A DNA stretch of 64,000 nt, from NCBI RefSeq assembly GCF_001411555.2, contig NC_049901.1, positions 41,904,302 through 41,968,301 on the forward strand. The letters run 5' to 3'. This stretch comes from Juglans regia. Taxonomy: Eukaryota; Streptophyta; Magnoliopsida; Fagales; Juglandaceae. The notes below the pieces were generated by a model. The model did not search any database. It saw only the letters and a list, made by a program, of their open reading frames with translations, and was not told the origin of the DNA. Position 1 is the first letter of the stretch. Each line of letters starts with the position of its first letter. The translations under genes were made by a program, and so were the position numbers. This document shows, in pieces, positions 43,898 through 56,093 of this stretch.

Positions 43898-45762
43898 TTA
43901 TTTTTTAAATGAAGTTATAACTTTATTCAATCAAACTCTATATCAGAGTAGCGATACAGTTAGGAATTTTCTCTAGCTCAATAAGAACATCATTAATCTC
44001 AAGAGCTTTCTTAGCAAGACAATGTGCTAACATACTAGTAGCCCTCTTAGTGTGTTGTACATACCAGTACTCAAACCTGCTCAAAATCTTCTTCACGTGT
44101 GTGATGATCAACCCAGTTTGGCCCCAATTATCTCATTTTCCCTTAATATCATTCACAACCTTAAGAACATCACCTTCAAGCACTATCTTTTTTAAGCCAA
44201 TTCTTGATGCCAGTATTGAAGACTGAAGAGCAACATATGCTTCTGCCAAGTAAGGGTCACAAAAGAGTGATTTTTTCATTTTCATTGTGGCAATTAACTT
44301 ACCCTCCCAGTCTCGAATGACAGTACTTATGCCAATTTTGCACTATTGTTTGTCCACTGCAGCGTATCAATTTATCTTATAATAACTGTTGGGGGGAGCT
44401 TCTCACTGGACCAAAGTTGCAGTCTGTCGATGGGATATAAGGGCTCTTACGGTGCAACAGCCTTAATTCCTCCAATTTTTATGTGTTCTGTTTCAGTAGA
44501 GAGTTAGGACTAATGAATTCTTGCTGAAAGACAACCTCATTTCTTCTCTTCCAAATTCTCCAAGCCACCACAATCATCTCTGCCAATACCTCATCATCCA
44601 ATTCATCAAGCATTTTTATCATAAGCTCTTTAAAAGTATGTTGCCTGATGCTTCTCTTCTGTAGCTGGAAAGAACATTGGCTCCATACATTTCTCACAGA
44701 TTCACATTCCCATAAAGAGTGTTCAACACTTTCTTCATACTGAAAACAAATAGGGCAGCTAGAGTTTGCTACAATATTCTTTTTAAGCAAATTAGCATTT
44801 GTAGGCAATCCATTATTACAAGCTTTCCACAACAGCCTTAGGAACTAACAACTTCCACAATCTATTCCATCTTTCCTTCTGTCCAGCAAGGTTAGAGGGT
44901 TGGCCCTGAGCCCTCTGTTGGATCTTGAATTGCAAGTGGTAAACACTTCTCACATAAAATATGACATTTGTTGTACACCTCTAAGAAATCCTATCAGAAT
45001 TGTTGTAAAGACTAATAGGAATCTGACTAATAGTGACAGCTTCTTTTTCAGAGAAAGTTTCATTGATTAGCTCCATCCTCCATAAACTTGTAACTGGATC
45101 AATAGGAGCATCCATAATTGCCTTTGGTTCAAGATTTTTCACTAGATTTTGAACTTTAAAGGATGTTGGGCATGGCAACCACTTGTCATGCCATATTTTA
45201 GTACTGCAACAATTCCCAATATGCCAAAATAAACCCTCCTCAAGTAAAGGCCTAGCAGCCATAATACTTCTCCAAATGAGAGAAGGGTTTTTGTTAAGAC
45301 CAGCATACAAGAAACTGCCATTAGGAAAGTACTTTGTTGAGAGGACCTCTGTAGCTAGAGAAGAAGGGTTCTGAATCAGCCTTCATCCTTACTTGGCTAG
45401 CATGGCTAGATTAAATTGCTCAAGATTTCTAAACCCAAGCCCACCACTTGCTTTAGCTTGCCTCATCTTTCACTAAGAACACCAATGAATCCTTTTTTTT
45501 TTTTAGCTTTCTAACCCCACCAATATTGTTGCATTAATCTATTGAGCTCCATTAAAATATTTTTGGGAATCTTGAATACTCTCATGTTGTATGTTGGGAT
45601 GTCTTGGATAATAGCCTTGATAAGAATCTATTTTCCAGTTTGGGACAAGTATTTCATTTTCCAATTGCTAATTATGTCTCGCAACCTATCAAGTATATTC
45701 TTAAATCCTTTTAATCTAGACCTACCAACAAAAACTGGCAAGCCTAAGTATTTTTCATAAGC
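43898..45762 (-). mobile_element. 5'-truncated, decayed LINE with perfect 11-bp target duplication
   Basis: CAAATCACGTT flanks it on both sides (43887-43897 and 45763-45773). Minus strand, 5' to 3': end of the reverse transcriptase (YLGLPVFVGRSRLKGF, ISNWKMKYLSQTGK then a stop where relatives have E, then ILIKAIIQDIP); thumb and connection region (SLIWRSIMAARPLLEEGLFW, KIWHDKWLP) at 45310-44981; zinc-binding domain at 44832-44479 (NANLLKKN..., CPICFQYEESVEHSLWEC, VWSQC); then RNase H remnants (EAYVALQSSILASRIGLKKI, VLEGDVLKVVNDIKGK). The 3' A-rich end abuts the low-coordinate repeat. Stops and frameshifts rule out activity. Confidence 0.9.
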
Positions 45763-45925
45763 CAAATCACGTTAATAACTACTATTAATTGCTCGTATAA
45801 TTTGTACTACTCATGTTGTGTGTGTGTATATATATATATGTATATATATTTCTTATTATACGTACACAATTTATAGCCTAGCTGTTTGCCATTGGTAATT
45901 TGGTATATATCATATATAGTTTATA

Positions 45926-45929
<4 letters not shown>

Positions 45930-45962
<33 letters not shown>

Positions 45963-45963
45963 T
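45930..45963. repeat. (TTA)n microsatellite
   Basis: About eleven TTA/ATT trinucleotide units in a row. Confidence 0.93.
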
Positions 45964-46272
45964 TGTTTTTTTCTTGCTTTAGCCTTTTATAATGATTAAT
46001 TAAGTAGGTAATAAATCAATCATTAATTACATGAATAATGCTACTTTGTCCTCTCATGTTGACCCCTTAATTTTGATTGCTCATGTATTTATTTTTTTTA
46101 CTTACTGATTAAGAAAGTAACTATTAGTGTATTGATATTTTTTTATTTTTTAAAAATATTTAAATATGTTAAAAAAATGTGAAAATAAAAATGAAGAAAA
46201 TAAAATACATGAGTTTTGCCTAGGCGCCATGTCCAGCGGTCACTGCTGGGCGGCAACCTAGCATTACTCTTA

Positions 46273-46606
46273 GGCTCTGTTTAGATGTTGAGTTAAATTT
46301 AGATGAGTTGAATTCTTTATAAATAGTAGTGAGTTGAGATTGAGTTTTGTAAGGCTTAGCTAAGATAATTTAGATGTGTTTGGATATTAAGATGAGTTTA
46401 GATATATTTATGAAAAATTAAAAAAGATTGTGGGTCCCACGTAATAAAAATGTGTTGAATTGAAAAAAGTTATGAGTCTCATGTGTAAAGAAGTTTTGAA
46501 TTGAGTGATATTTAATAATTTATGAATTATGTATTTAAATATTAAATAGATCTAGAATAGAACCAACTGAAATGAGCTGAGCTCATTTAAAGATACAAAC
46601 GAAGCC
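46273..46606. mobile_element. Tourist/PIF-Harbinger-type MITE with TTA duplication
   Basis: Ends GGCTCTGTTTAGATGTTGAG and AGATACAAACGAAGCC are inverted and flanked by TTA on both sides (46270-46272, 46607-46609). The 3-bp TTA duplication and GGCTCTGTTT-type end fit Tourist MITEs. Relatives are at 51008-51190 and 61106-61286. Confidence 0.75.
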
Positions 46607-46609
46607 TTA

Positions 46610-49600
46610 ATTATATATAGTACTGCATGGTGGGTTTCTACTGTAACAATGATAATTAATAAGGAAGTGGAAAAGCCTCTATTATTTTATTTAAGAGTGG
46701 TGCTATTCTCTCGCTTGAGTAGCAGTATTGTTTCTAATGATTGCTAGTTATTTTATTTATTTATTTATTTTTTAAAATATTTAAATATTTTTAAAAAATA
46801 AAAAAATATATCAATATATTTAAAATCATTTTTTTAATTATTAAATAAAAATTAAATTATCAAGCCATTGATTCAACTTTTTTTTTTTGAGAGACAAAAT
46901 AGCATTTTCCTCTATTTAAAATGAAGTCTGGTTAAAGAATAATTTGCATGACGTCAAACGTCAAACGTTTGATCCTTTTTGTTTTGCGTGATGCTCTCGG
47001 GCAGCATAGCATATCTCCTTTTCAACGTTTGATATTGGGAGATCAACAAGTTGCAAAATACTTTTTTTTTTTTTTTTTTTTGGGGGACCCTACTTCTCAA
47101 GTGGGAACACAACGACCTACAGCATTAGTACCCCTTTTAAATGGCATATATTATTTCAATAGGAAAAAGCTAAGTTGACTGAGACATTCTTTCTGGAATT
47201 GTTCTATTGTGACTTTTTTTTTAATAGTTAAGAAAATATATTTTAATAAATTTGTGATTTTATATTTAAAAAATAATGAAGTGATTTAAAAAAAATTAAA
47301 AAAAATTCACATAATTAAAAAATATAAAATACACTTACCAGTGGACAATATCGAAAATTCGAAATACCTCTAGGTGGTCCTAGCACTTATATATTTTAAT
47401 ATTATATATATATTTATAATATAAATGTATGGAGATGGAAGTACTGGTCGTCATATCACTGTACGTACGTGCTCTTTATCTCCGATAACTTTTCTTTTTT
47501 TTCAATTGCTTTTCTCGATCTATCTTGAACTGCATGTCGATTTCTGATAATGAACGGTGAAAGTTTTTTGTTAAAAATAATGCTAATTATAGTGAGTAAA
47601 GTGCAGCAAATGGAGTACTGGTCCAGTACGTCTGTAGTGTACACTTTTAATTTTGCCTAAAAGAAGAGATCATCATCCATTTCCTCGAAATCTACTTGTA
47701 ATTATATATATATCGAATTGAAGGTACTAGATAGGGCAGAATTAATTTGTACAAAAGAAAGAAAGAAAGAAAGAAAGTGGTACGTACCCGCTAGAGGAAT
47801 AAGTCAAAGCTGTATTAATATTATTCCTAGTCATCATCCGTACGATTGTTGTTCAGCATTAATGCTGATAATTAAAGTTCTGTTTAATTTTAATTTAATA
47901 TAATCTATATATATATGAGATACCGAAGAAAGATCAGAAATTAAACTTTATGAGATCAGATCGATCGATGACTATTAATAATTAATGGTTGTCAGTTTTG
48001 AAAAGATGCAGTGCGAAAGACTTTTAATTCTAATGATCGATCGATATTTTACGTCTGATCAGAAACGTCATCGTTCCATGCATCAAAATTGGTACCCATC
48101 TATATATTTTAAGATTAATATTAATCATCATCTTAATTTTTATTATTTTTTAATCATTTTATGATGTGTCATTAATTAAATAATTAAAAATTATTTATTA
48201 TATTTTATTTATAAATCTATCATCAATTAATTAATATCACGTCATAAGATAAAGAGAAGATAATAAAAATAATAATAAATAGATTTTTTTCATATTTTAA
48301 TGTTGTTTTAGAGTGTCGAAGGATTTGTTTAATTAATAATTACCACCTCAGGTAGTGCATGCAGGCTGGTAAAAGTAAAACTGGTGGAGTAGTAGTAGTA
48401 GTACTGTTTGTTTTGTACTATATAGGGTTCATTTTGGCAATAGATATATATTAATTTTTCCAAATTCTTGTACCTGTTCTGTGCTAGCTCCTGATCATCA
48501 TGTCCTAGATCAGTCCTTGATATTGATCATGATCTGCAAAAGTGCCAGATTTTGGAAATCAAAATGCGTTCCGAAAAAGGTAGAAATAAATAAAATGTTT
48601 AAAAATAATCCTTTTCATGATGATGAGCGAGTGATCATGAAGAGATGATATATACTTTTTAAATCATGGAAAAACTTGAAGAAGTCTGATTAAAGCATGT
48701 TTTGACGGCCTTCAACCGACCTATCTATATATATATAATCATGAAGTCAAAAGGTGTCAAGTTCAATGGCCCAAAATCAAAAGGGAAATGCAGATGTTTG
48801 ACATATATATGGAAGCTGGTACGTATAACATGAAGGCACGCACTCTGATGATCAAGTGTCAACTTAAGATGAGGGATTATATATATATATATATATATAT
48901 AGCAGCAGCAAAGAAGGAGGGGGGGGCAAGAAATATTATTAAGATTGTCACCGATCTAGATCTCAGGAAAAGAAAGGGCAAGAGGTGGGTTGAGTCCTTT
49001 TATCATGCCAAAGATTTTGAGGGATTTCAAAAGGTGTATATATATATATATATATAATATAAAAGGAATGGATGATCAGTTTAGTAAACTAAAAGTGGTG
49101 GCCAGCCTGGTCATGCATGTGCTAGCTGGGACCATAACCTAGCTAGCTAGCGTGTTTGTGTGTGTGTTTTGCCTTGTTCTTGCTTGCTGTCTTTGTTACG
49201 TGTTTTGGGAGTTGGCCTGGAATGACTCATGATAATGAACTGCATGCCCATTGGTCGGTAGTGGCGCGCGCACTAAAACTCGTATCTCCAACATAATATG
49301 CCACCGTATTTCCATCGATCTCTCCTTGCTTAATATTATCCACAAATATCATCAAATTCATGTACTACTGCCCAGTACCCGTATTTCAGAATCTCTCCTT
49401 GCAGCTTGTGGCTTGGTTAACTCTTCTTCTTCTTCTCCTTCTTCTTCTTTTCACTAATTAACTAAATTCAGTACAGCATCTCACGATGAATTCGTGACAT
49501 CTCAACTTTTCAGTAGTACTATATACTCTCGGTCGATCCCATTAACCACAGTGTGTCCCATCGAGAACTAATATTTAATTTGTCTCGGATAAAAGTTGTC

Positions 49601-49652
49601 CCTGTTGGGTCTAAATACTTGCTCATGTAGGCGGGGAAAAAGCTGGAGACGG
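46610..49652. other. AT-rich intergenic DNA, no gene seen
   Basis: T run at 47061-47080, GAAA repeat near 47756-47776, AT microsatellites at 48878-48900 and 49037-49056, and the MITE at 48125-48295. The short open frames here run through simple repeats and show no recognised domain. Confidence 0.6.
48125..48295. mobile_element. AT-rich MITE, family member 2 of 3
   Basis: Arms around TTTTATGATGTGTCATTAAT and ATTAATATCACGTCATAAGA are inverted; the centre AATTATTTATTATATTTTAT is shared with 43545-43705 and 25060-25200. Confidence 0.55.
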
Positions 49653-49669
49653 CTAATGAGAAGACTACT

Positions 49670-50572
49670 TTTTTTTTTTTTTTTTGAGTAAACAGGTGTC
49701 AACCTTCATTAAGAGAGGACTTACAAAGTTGATTTGAAAAACAAATCAATTACAAACGTTACTAACTCCCCAGTACACTTTCGTGACTGACATGGTCTAG
49801 TCCAGACAGTAAATCTCTAAAGACCTAAATCTTCAGAGAGAATACCTTCTCTGTCCAGGACAGAAATTACAAAGCCCCATACCCTGACTAAGCAGGGTAG
49901 GGTATCCCAAACCCCAACAACTCCGTCAACGCGGAGGGGGGACTAATACTCCATTCGGACCAAAATCCGAAAGTACTAATTTTTTGGATTTTTATTTATC
50001 CTAGAGACTACATTACACAAAGAAAACTACAAAGAAAAAACACTGCAACAAAACAGAACACAGGAGCTGCTGTGGCGCGTGCAGTGCACGCGCCACTCTG
50101 GGGGGGAACCGCCAGTCGACCTTGGAGGTCTCGGACTCACAGACTCCAGAAACGCCGCACGTGGTGTTGGCGGAGGGCTCCCGGGTGGTGCGTGGAGGCC
50201 ACGCGTCGACCGACGCCGTAACTTCGAGCCGCGCGTGCGGGCTACTCGCCGCTCCGTTCGGTGCCGTATTCGGTGGTCTTTAAGATCGGCGGCAGGGCAT
50301 CACCATGGCGGGGCGCGTGCTGGCTTGTGGCGGCGGGAAGACCTAGATCGGCGGTTCACACTTATTTCTCCTGAAAAAACACAAAACACAAAACAAAAAC
50401 TACAAAGAAGATAAGGGAAGGAGGAGGAGGAGGAGGAGGAGGAAGGGAGGGGAAGGGAGCCGAAGCTCCCACCCCTCACGCCGGATCTATGACCGAGTTT
50501 TTTTTCGGCAAACCGAGAGAGAGCGCAGAGGGAGAAAAGAGGATTAAAGGGAAGACACTCCTATCAATTCCC
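49670..50572 (-). mobile_element. GC-rich-bodied retroposon with perfect 17-bp target duplication
   Basis: CTAATGAGAAGACTACT occurs on both sides (49653-49669 and 50573-50589). A T run at 49669-49685 is the poly-A tail of a minus-strand insertion. On the minus strand the 5' half has pyrimidine-rich, GGA/TCC-repeat and GC-rich parts (50060-50480); the 3' half (GAAGGTATTCTCTCTGAAGA, AGTGTACTGGGGAGTTAGTA) looks like a LINE 3' UTR. No reverse transcriptase is present. It is a non-autonomous LINE derivative or processed transcript; the plus-strand frame at 50079-50414 reads through the GC-rich body and has no recognised domain. Confidence 0.82.
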
Positions 50573-50589
50573 CTAATGAGAAGACTACT

Positions 50590-51007
50590 TGAGTGCATAG
50601 CTGGTGAGGAAATGATAGCGGATGCCCGCCAAAATTTTTCACAAAGATAAATCCTTCTAAAAATGATAAGGCCATTAAATGATAAAAATTAATAAAATGC
50701 ACTGTACGTACTACGTACGGAGCCAGGGATAGAGCTAGCTAGCCCAGTAGTCGCACTCGATCTAGAACCAGAACTAACTGAATCCTTCTAAAATTGGGAT
50801 TCACGCAGATAAATCCGAGTGAGATGCTCGCACTGGAAGAGCGCTATCCACAACCGAATCATACTCCTAAAAGATCAATCTTATTGTACCAGACCCCCTA
50901 GAATTACGCTCCCGAAGTTAATCCCTATAATTAAATAAGTACGTAGCCATGTATATATAATTTTAAGATGGACTATCCCTGGAATTTCTTCCTATCAAGA
51001 GAAGTTA
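50590..51007. other. Intergenic DNA, nothing recognised
   Basis: Unremarkable stretch between a retroposon and a MITE. No open frame of note. Confidence 0.5.
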
Positions 51008-51190
51008 GGGTGAGTTTGGTTACCAAACTCATATCAACTCATTATTATAATTTTTTCAAATCTTAATACAAAATATAATAACAATTCAACTTTTTCAAAT
51101 CCCAAAATAATAATAATATTAAAAAATAAATTCTAACAATATTTTATCATCTCAATTCAACTCGACTCACTTCAACATCCAAACACAACC
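51008..51190. mobile_element. Tourist-type MITE with TTA duplication
   Basis: Starts GGGTGAGTTTGGTTACC, ends CATCCAAACACAACC, TTA on both sides (51005-51007, 51191-51193). The interior has ATCTCAATTCAACTCGACTC as in the family at 46273 and 61106. Confidence 0.75.
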
Positions 51191-51399
51191 TTAATCTCTC
51201 TAACGTAACCATCGAATACATCCTCCACCGGGCTTATTGTTCTAGCTTGTTGCATATTGGCTAAGTACGTTGCAAGCATCGACACTGGAAATTGCTTCAA
51301 CTCCCATTAAGTTTTTGTCTAAATTCAGGAGTCTTAAGTTGAAAAGAGATAGATACATGAAATGAGTCTACAACAATAAATTTTATAGGATCTACTTCA

Positions 51400-52210
51400 T
51401 GCGTCTATCTCCCATAATACGGTCCATATAATAACAACTTGAGGGAATCATTATTAATATTTTGACTCCATTTTGCCGTACTTCTTGTAAGGGAGTTTTC
51501 CCTCCTATTGGCCCACAAGGCAAGCCCATGAGGGCTACTAGGAAGTAAGTCAGAGAGTCCAGTCAGGGCCAACGACCCTCCCCTAAAAGGAGTCAGTGGG
51601 CCTCTGCAAAATACTCGGCCCATGAGCGAAACACATCCATGAAGTAACCTACGCATGGAAAAAGCGGACGATAGGGTTAGATGAGACTCGCCACCCTAAC
51701 ACCTCCCCAAGGACACCCTACCCCCTTAAACCTACGTAGACAGGTGGATGAAAAATATGGAAAACTCTTGATCTTCTGACAGCAGGCATGGGTGGGCTTA
51801 ACAAGGAACGTCTATTGGGTAAAGTGAGTCAGGGAGTCACACCGCATTAATGACACTACTACTCGGACTCCACGTCACATTAATAACGCCGCCCCAGAAG
51901 CCACATCTCATTAAAAGAGTTTTGACAAAGGAATAATAGAAATGACATAGGTTCTTCAGAGTTAGGGATGGGTGATCTCTACCAGAAATCTAGTATAAAA
52001 GCCAATCCCCTGGTACAAAGAACGAGCTCTAATTCCTCTAAACTTACGCACAAACTACTAAGGAGATATACTGACTTTAGCATCGAAGACTCATTGGCCA
52101 CTACCAAGGCCTCCTAATATTCTTCGTGTTTACTTAAGTGTGCAGGTGAAAACCCGAATACCCGAGTTGCTGGAACCCAGCCCAAAAGCGCGTGAAACAC
52201 GATATTAACA
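51400..52210 (+). mobile_element. LTR-like block, probable solo LTR
   Basis: Less AT-rich than its flanks. It has a promoter-like AGTATAAAAGCC at 51991, a downstream transcribed-region-like stretch, and an end GAAACACGATATTAACA at about 52210. Layout suggests U3-R-U5 of a retrotransposon LTR on the plus strand. The left end was not found and no primer-binding site or gag/pol follows, so it is either a solo LTR or a fragment. Confidence 0.45.
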
Positions 52211-52671
52211 CTTTTCCTTTGCGTTTATTTTTTTTATATGTTCTTGATATTGAAAGATCAACAACATGAGATCATGTAATTACTGTGCCAGAATATCTAT
52301 ATTGACAGGGAAATTAAAATCAGTACCTATTTATTATAATCTCGATCGAGGAAGACCAACCGGACCCGATGGAGCAAGTATGTCGCGCGACTGATCGAAA
52401 TAGGTAATTTCGACAAAGTATGGTCTTGCTTCAGCTAACGGTATTGAACCAACCAAAATGGATTCGGAAAATATAAGATTTATGATTAAATTATCAATCA
52501 TGTCGACTGATTGGAAGGCATCTAGGTCTACTGAAACTGTTTGGAAGTTGCTTAATTATTATGTATACATATGATACATGCACGAAGTACTAGTGTCGTT
52601 TACTAGTTGTTGACCGATCCATCATGCACTAATTATTTTTGGATCTAATAAATATATAGAAATTGATAAAT

Positions 52672-52703
<32 letters not shown>

Positions 52704-53808
52704 AAATAGTCGAGTATCCTGCATATTGTAACTTATAATATAAGAAAATAGCATTTATGATGAATTATTTATGATGAGAATGACTATTTGCGACGAAAAT
52801 ATATTTACTTATTTTGATAAAATAATTTTGATAGGAAATAATTAATTACAAATAATTAGTTTTCTTATAATTAATTAATTCACGCACAAAGACGTCCGCG
52901 CCCATTCATCAAGTCAGCACGATTCCCTCGTGGACTAGCTAGCTAGCTGATTGAGTTGCACGCTAGTCTTTATGTGGGCTGAGTGTGTCTGATGATCTCT
53001 CTTGTCTTTGTGAATCATGCATGCATTAAGATCACGATCACGTTTAGTGAACGCTGGTTATTATTAGTGGTATATATTAACTAATTATTAATTAATATAT
53101 ATGGTCAAGTGTTTCGATCTTGAAGATTACAGTAGTACTGATCTCTTCCACCCACATGTTGAATGAATTAAAGATAATATTTTGAAAAAGCTAGCTAACA
53201 ACGCGATGATCATCAGTACCCTCTTGAATTCTTCCAAACTGATCTCTTTAAAGTGCAAGAATAATCCCTACTCTCTCTCTCTCTCTCTCTCTCTGTCCAA
53301 TCAATCAAAAATGCTATATACTGTATGCAATGGAGAATCTTCAAAAATAATGTTGATGTCTAGAGTTATCCACTACATGATTGTCGCGTTTAACAGTTCT
53401 TTAGAGCACCATTTGTCAAGAAGTCATGAAACACGGCCGGCCTTCAAACAGGTCAAATATGTGTGTATATATAAATATATATATTTATATATATATAATA
53501 GGTCAAATATGCATACTTCAAAGACTTTTTGGCTAAAAGCTTTAAAATATTAGTGGATTTTGGAGTACTACTCATCATTTTAGAGACTTTCCCGTAAATA
53601 ATATATATAGTGATCACCAGCCTTAAACTACTAGCTATACTAGCTAGTAAGTATCATATATATTGAGTGGTCAAGGATAATTGCCTTGATGAGAGTAATT
53701 TAAGACTATCACGAGGTACTAGTCCATGTGCACGTTTATGTGTTTTCTTGAAGTACATTAATAATCCTATATTTGAATAAATATTCTTTTTAAAGATCAT
53801 TGAAAAAG

Positions 53809-53843
<35 letters not shown>

Positions 53844-54099
53844 CAGTTATAGGATCTGTGTATATAGCAAGGCGGAAGAGAAACAAAGGATCTTAATTTA
53901 TCAAAACATGTAGTACTCAAGGATGAATAGAGTTTGTGAGGTTATGGGAATCCTTCCAACAATTAAGTTGAGAAGTGGTCTCCAAACATGATTGAATATT
54001 ACTCTATATGATGAGGAAGACTTGCCTACATTTTCTTCGGATCATCATGTGATGGTTATCTTATATATATATATATATCATTCTCGTAGAAAAAAATAT

Positions 54100-54262
54100 T
54101 TCTAACCATGAATTGTGTAATTGCCACGTAATCACTTTGAAAAAAGTGAATAAAATATGGGACCCACATGAGAAACATTGATTTTTTAATAGTGGAGTCT
54201 AGTATTTTCAAAACGATTATGCGGCGTTTACGCACTTCACTGTTGAATGTAGAATTACTCGT
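54100..54262. mobile_element. MITE-like repeat upstream of the UCH gene, copy A
   Basis: Shares GTGTAATTGCCACGTAATCA, TTTGAAAAAAGTGAATAAA and CACTGTTGAATGTAGAATTA with the copies at 54380 and 39615. Ends diverged. Confidence 0.5.
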
Positions 54263-54379
54263 CTGTGAATGCTATTTTTGTGGTTTTATTCCAATTCTTT
54301 GAAAGTTGTTTTTTGAATATATTTGTTTCGAGATTCAAGATAAGATGTTTTGATCAAATTTATTTTTTAGATTATTTTG

Positions 54380-54556
54380 ACAGAGAAATGATATTTACAG
54401 TCATAAAATGCCAAAGTGTTGCATACTCATTTTGAAAAAATGAATAGATATAAGATTCACATAAAAAAATTATTTTTTTAATAATAGACTTTACTTTTTT
54501 TTTAAAATGAATATGTAATACTTACACAATACATAATTATATCTAACATTACTCAT
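54380..54556. mobile_element. MITE-like repeat upstream of the UCH gene, copy B
   Basis: Contains ATTTACAGTCATAAAATGCC, CTCATTTTGAAAAAATGAAT and ends ATATCTAACATTACTC. It lies about 120 bp beyond copy A in the same orientation. Confidence 0.5.
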
Positions 54557-54659
54557 TTTTTATATATAGACATTTAGACCATTGAAGCCCAAATGACTCC
54601 CAACCAGGCCCAATAATACTGCAGAGCCCGAATATTTTAACAACACCCCCCCAATTGAG

Positions 54660-54850
54660 GAGAAATTTGGAGTCGGACAAAACGCAGTCCGGATCCAGAA
54701 TTAGAAGACCCAAATTCAGTGATTCCAAAAAACGAACCGCAAGGGCTTTGGGATTTTAGCAATCAAACCAGAGGTAGAGCTTCGAGGAGGATTCGACAAC
54801 AACGCTGCAAATCTCTCCTCCTCCCCTCCTTCGATCGATACCCTCATAGG
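54660..54850 (+). other. Probable non-coding first exon of the UCH gene
   Basis: Less AT-rich leader-like DNA ending at a plausible donor (CCTCATAG/GTTCAC near 54849). The next acceptor (TTGTTGCAG) at 56076 is 17 bases before the ATG. The transcription start is not known. Confidence 0.45.
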
Positions 54851-56093
54851 TTCACTCCCTCCCCTAGTCTCTGGCTTCTGTGGCTGTGCTTGTTCCTTTA
54901 TGATTTAATTTCATCTTTCATTGAGTTATGGGTCGTATCTATTGGTAATCAAGTTCTGATATTTTGATGTGATTTCAACACTTGGTGCTTATGGTTCTAC
55001 ATTGGATAACTTCTTTTGCATGCTTATGACCTTTTTGACTGAGTTCCAGTGGCAGTTTGCCCTCTTCTCACAAATTAGGAACCAGGACCCTAAACCCCCA
55101 ATTTTGCCGAAATTGGGCAACTCTTTCTTCCTCTTTCTTACTGCTCGGGAAGCTACTCTTCCCGATTGCGCTACTGCTGGTGATTTTACACCCCACTCTT
55201 CGGCTTCGTCCACTGACTTTATGAAGTTTCTTTTTCCTTCTACATATAATTTTCCATTGCTCCAGAATCCCGTGGCTTATTTTGTTACACTTAATAACGA
55301 AATATTGCTCAATTAACCTCGGGAATATAAACTCTTAGCCCTTTGCACACAATGTTTGAAGATATTTCTTTTCCTTTCTTTTTACCTTTTTTTGCTTCCA
55401 ATCTAGGAAACTTTTACATGATATGAAAAGAGGAGGAAGCAAGAGCTTAAATCTCATGATGCAGTAGAAAGATGTCACCTTTCTGTTCATTTGATGCAAA
55501 GATAGGAAGAATAGGAAGATTCTCGAGTCAACAAAAAGACTGCAGATAGTTTTTTTTAGTCGGACATTAAAATTACGAGTTTCAGGGTTGTAAAGACCCA
55601 AGGGAGACCTCAAACCTGAGTTTTATATAATTAAATAGGGAAGGGACTACGTACAAGGCTGTTAAAGGACTATTTATTCTAGGCTGTGGTCACCCTTCAG
55701 TCTTAGTCCTTGATCATGAATGCATCAAACCTTAGCCTTCTGATTTTTCTAAAAGTGACATGATACTCGCATGATCTTTTGTTTATTTCTGAGACCTTGT
55801 TACAGTTGAATTAGGATTGTTGGTGGTTTCACTTTGCTATCATTCCGGGAGTTCTCAGATCTAGTTGGAGTCTGTATTGTATTTTATAAGATATTTTCCA
55901 TTTTTACTAATAAAAAAAATGATATTTGCCCACATGATATAAGCATCTTTTGTTCACCTATGCATGGTAGGGTTGCATTATGTTATAGTTTTTTAATGAT
56001 TCTATCATTTGTAAGAATAAAAATAGAATTACTTGAGGTTCTCTTGATGGTCAAATTATTTATTTTGTTGTTGCAGCTGATAGATATCCAGTC

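Larger units (their letters stand above)
52211..54600. other. AT-rich intergenic DNA, no gene seen
   Basis: Contains AT microsatellites (52679-52703, 53809-53842, 54061-54080), a CT run (53272-53294) and two MITE-like pieces near the UCH promoter. The frame at 53182-53553 runs through simple repeats and is not convincing. Confidence 0.55.

Noticed and set aside
50079..50414. Arg-rich 111-residue open frame
   Set aside because: GC-rich body of a minus-strand retroposon; long frames are expected in GC-rich DNA and no domain is visible.
53182..53553. 123-residue open frame
   Set aside because: Includes a CT-repeat Ser-Leu run and an AT-repeat Tyr-Ile run; no conserved content, no promoter or splice context.
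3391..53842. Runs of AT, CT and GA as CRISPR-like or regulatory arrays
   Set aside because: They are simple microsatellites without spacers, typical of plant intergenic and intron DNA.
54719..55316. Open frames near the UCH first exon as a separate gene
   Set aside because: They lie in the leader exon and first intron of UCH; no domain is seen and the leader frame crosses the likely donor.
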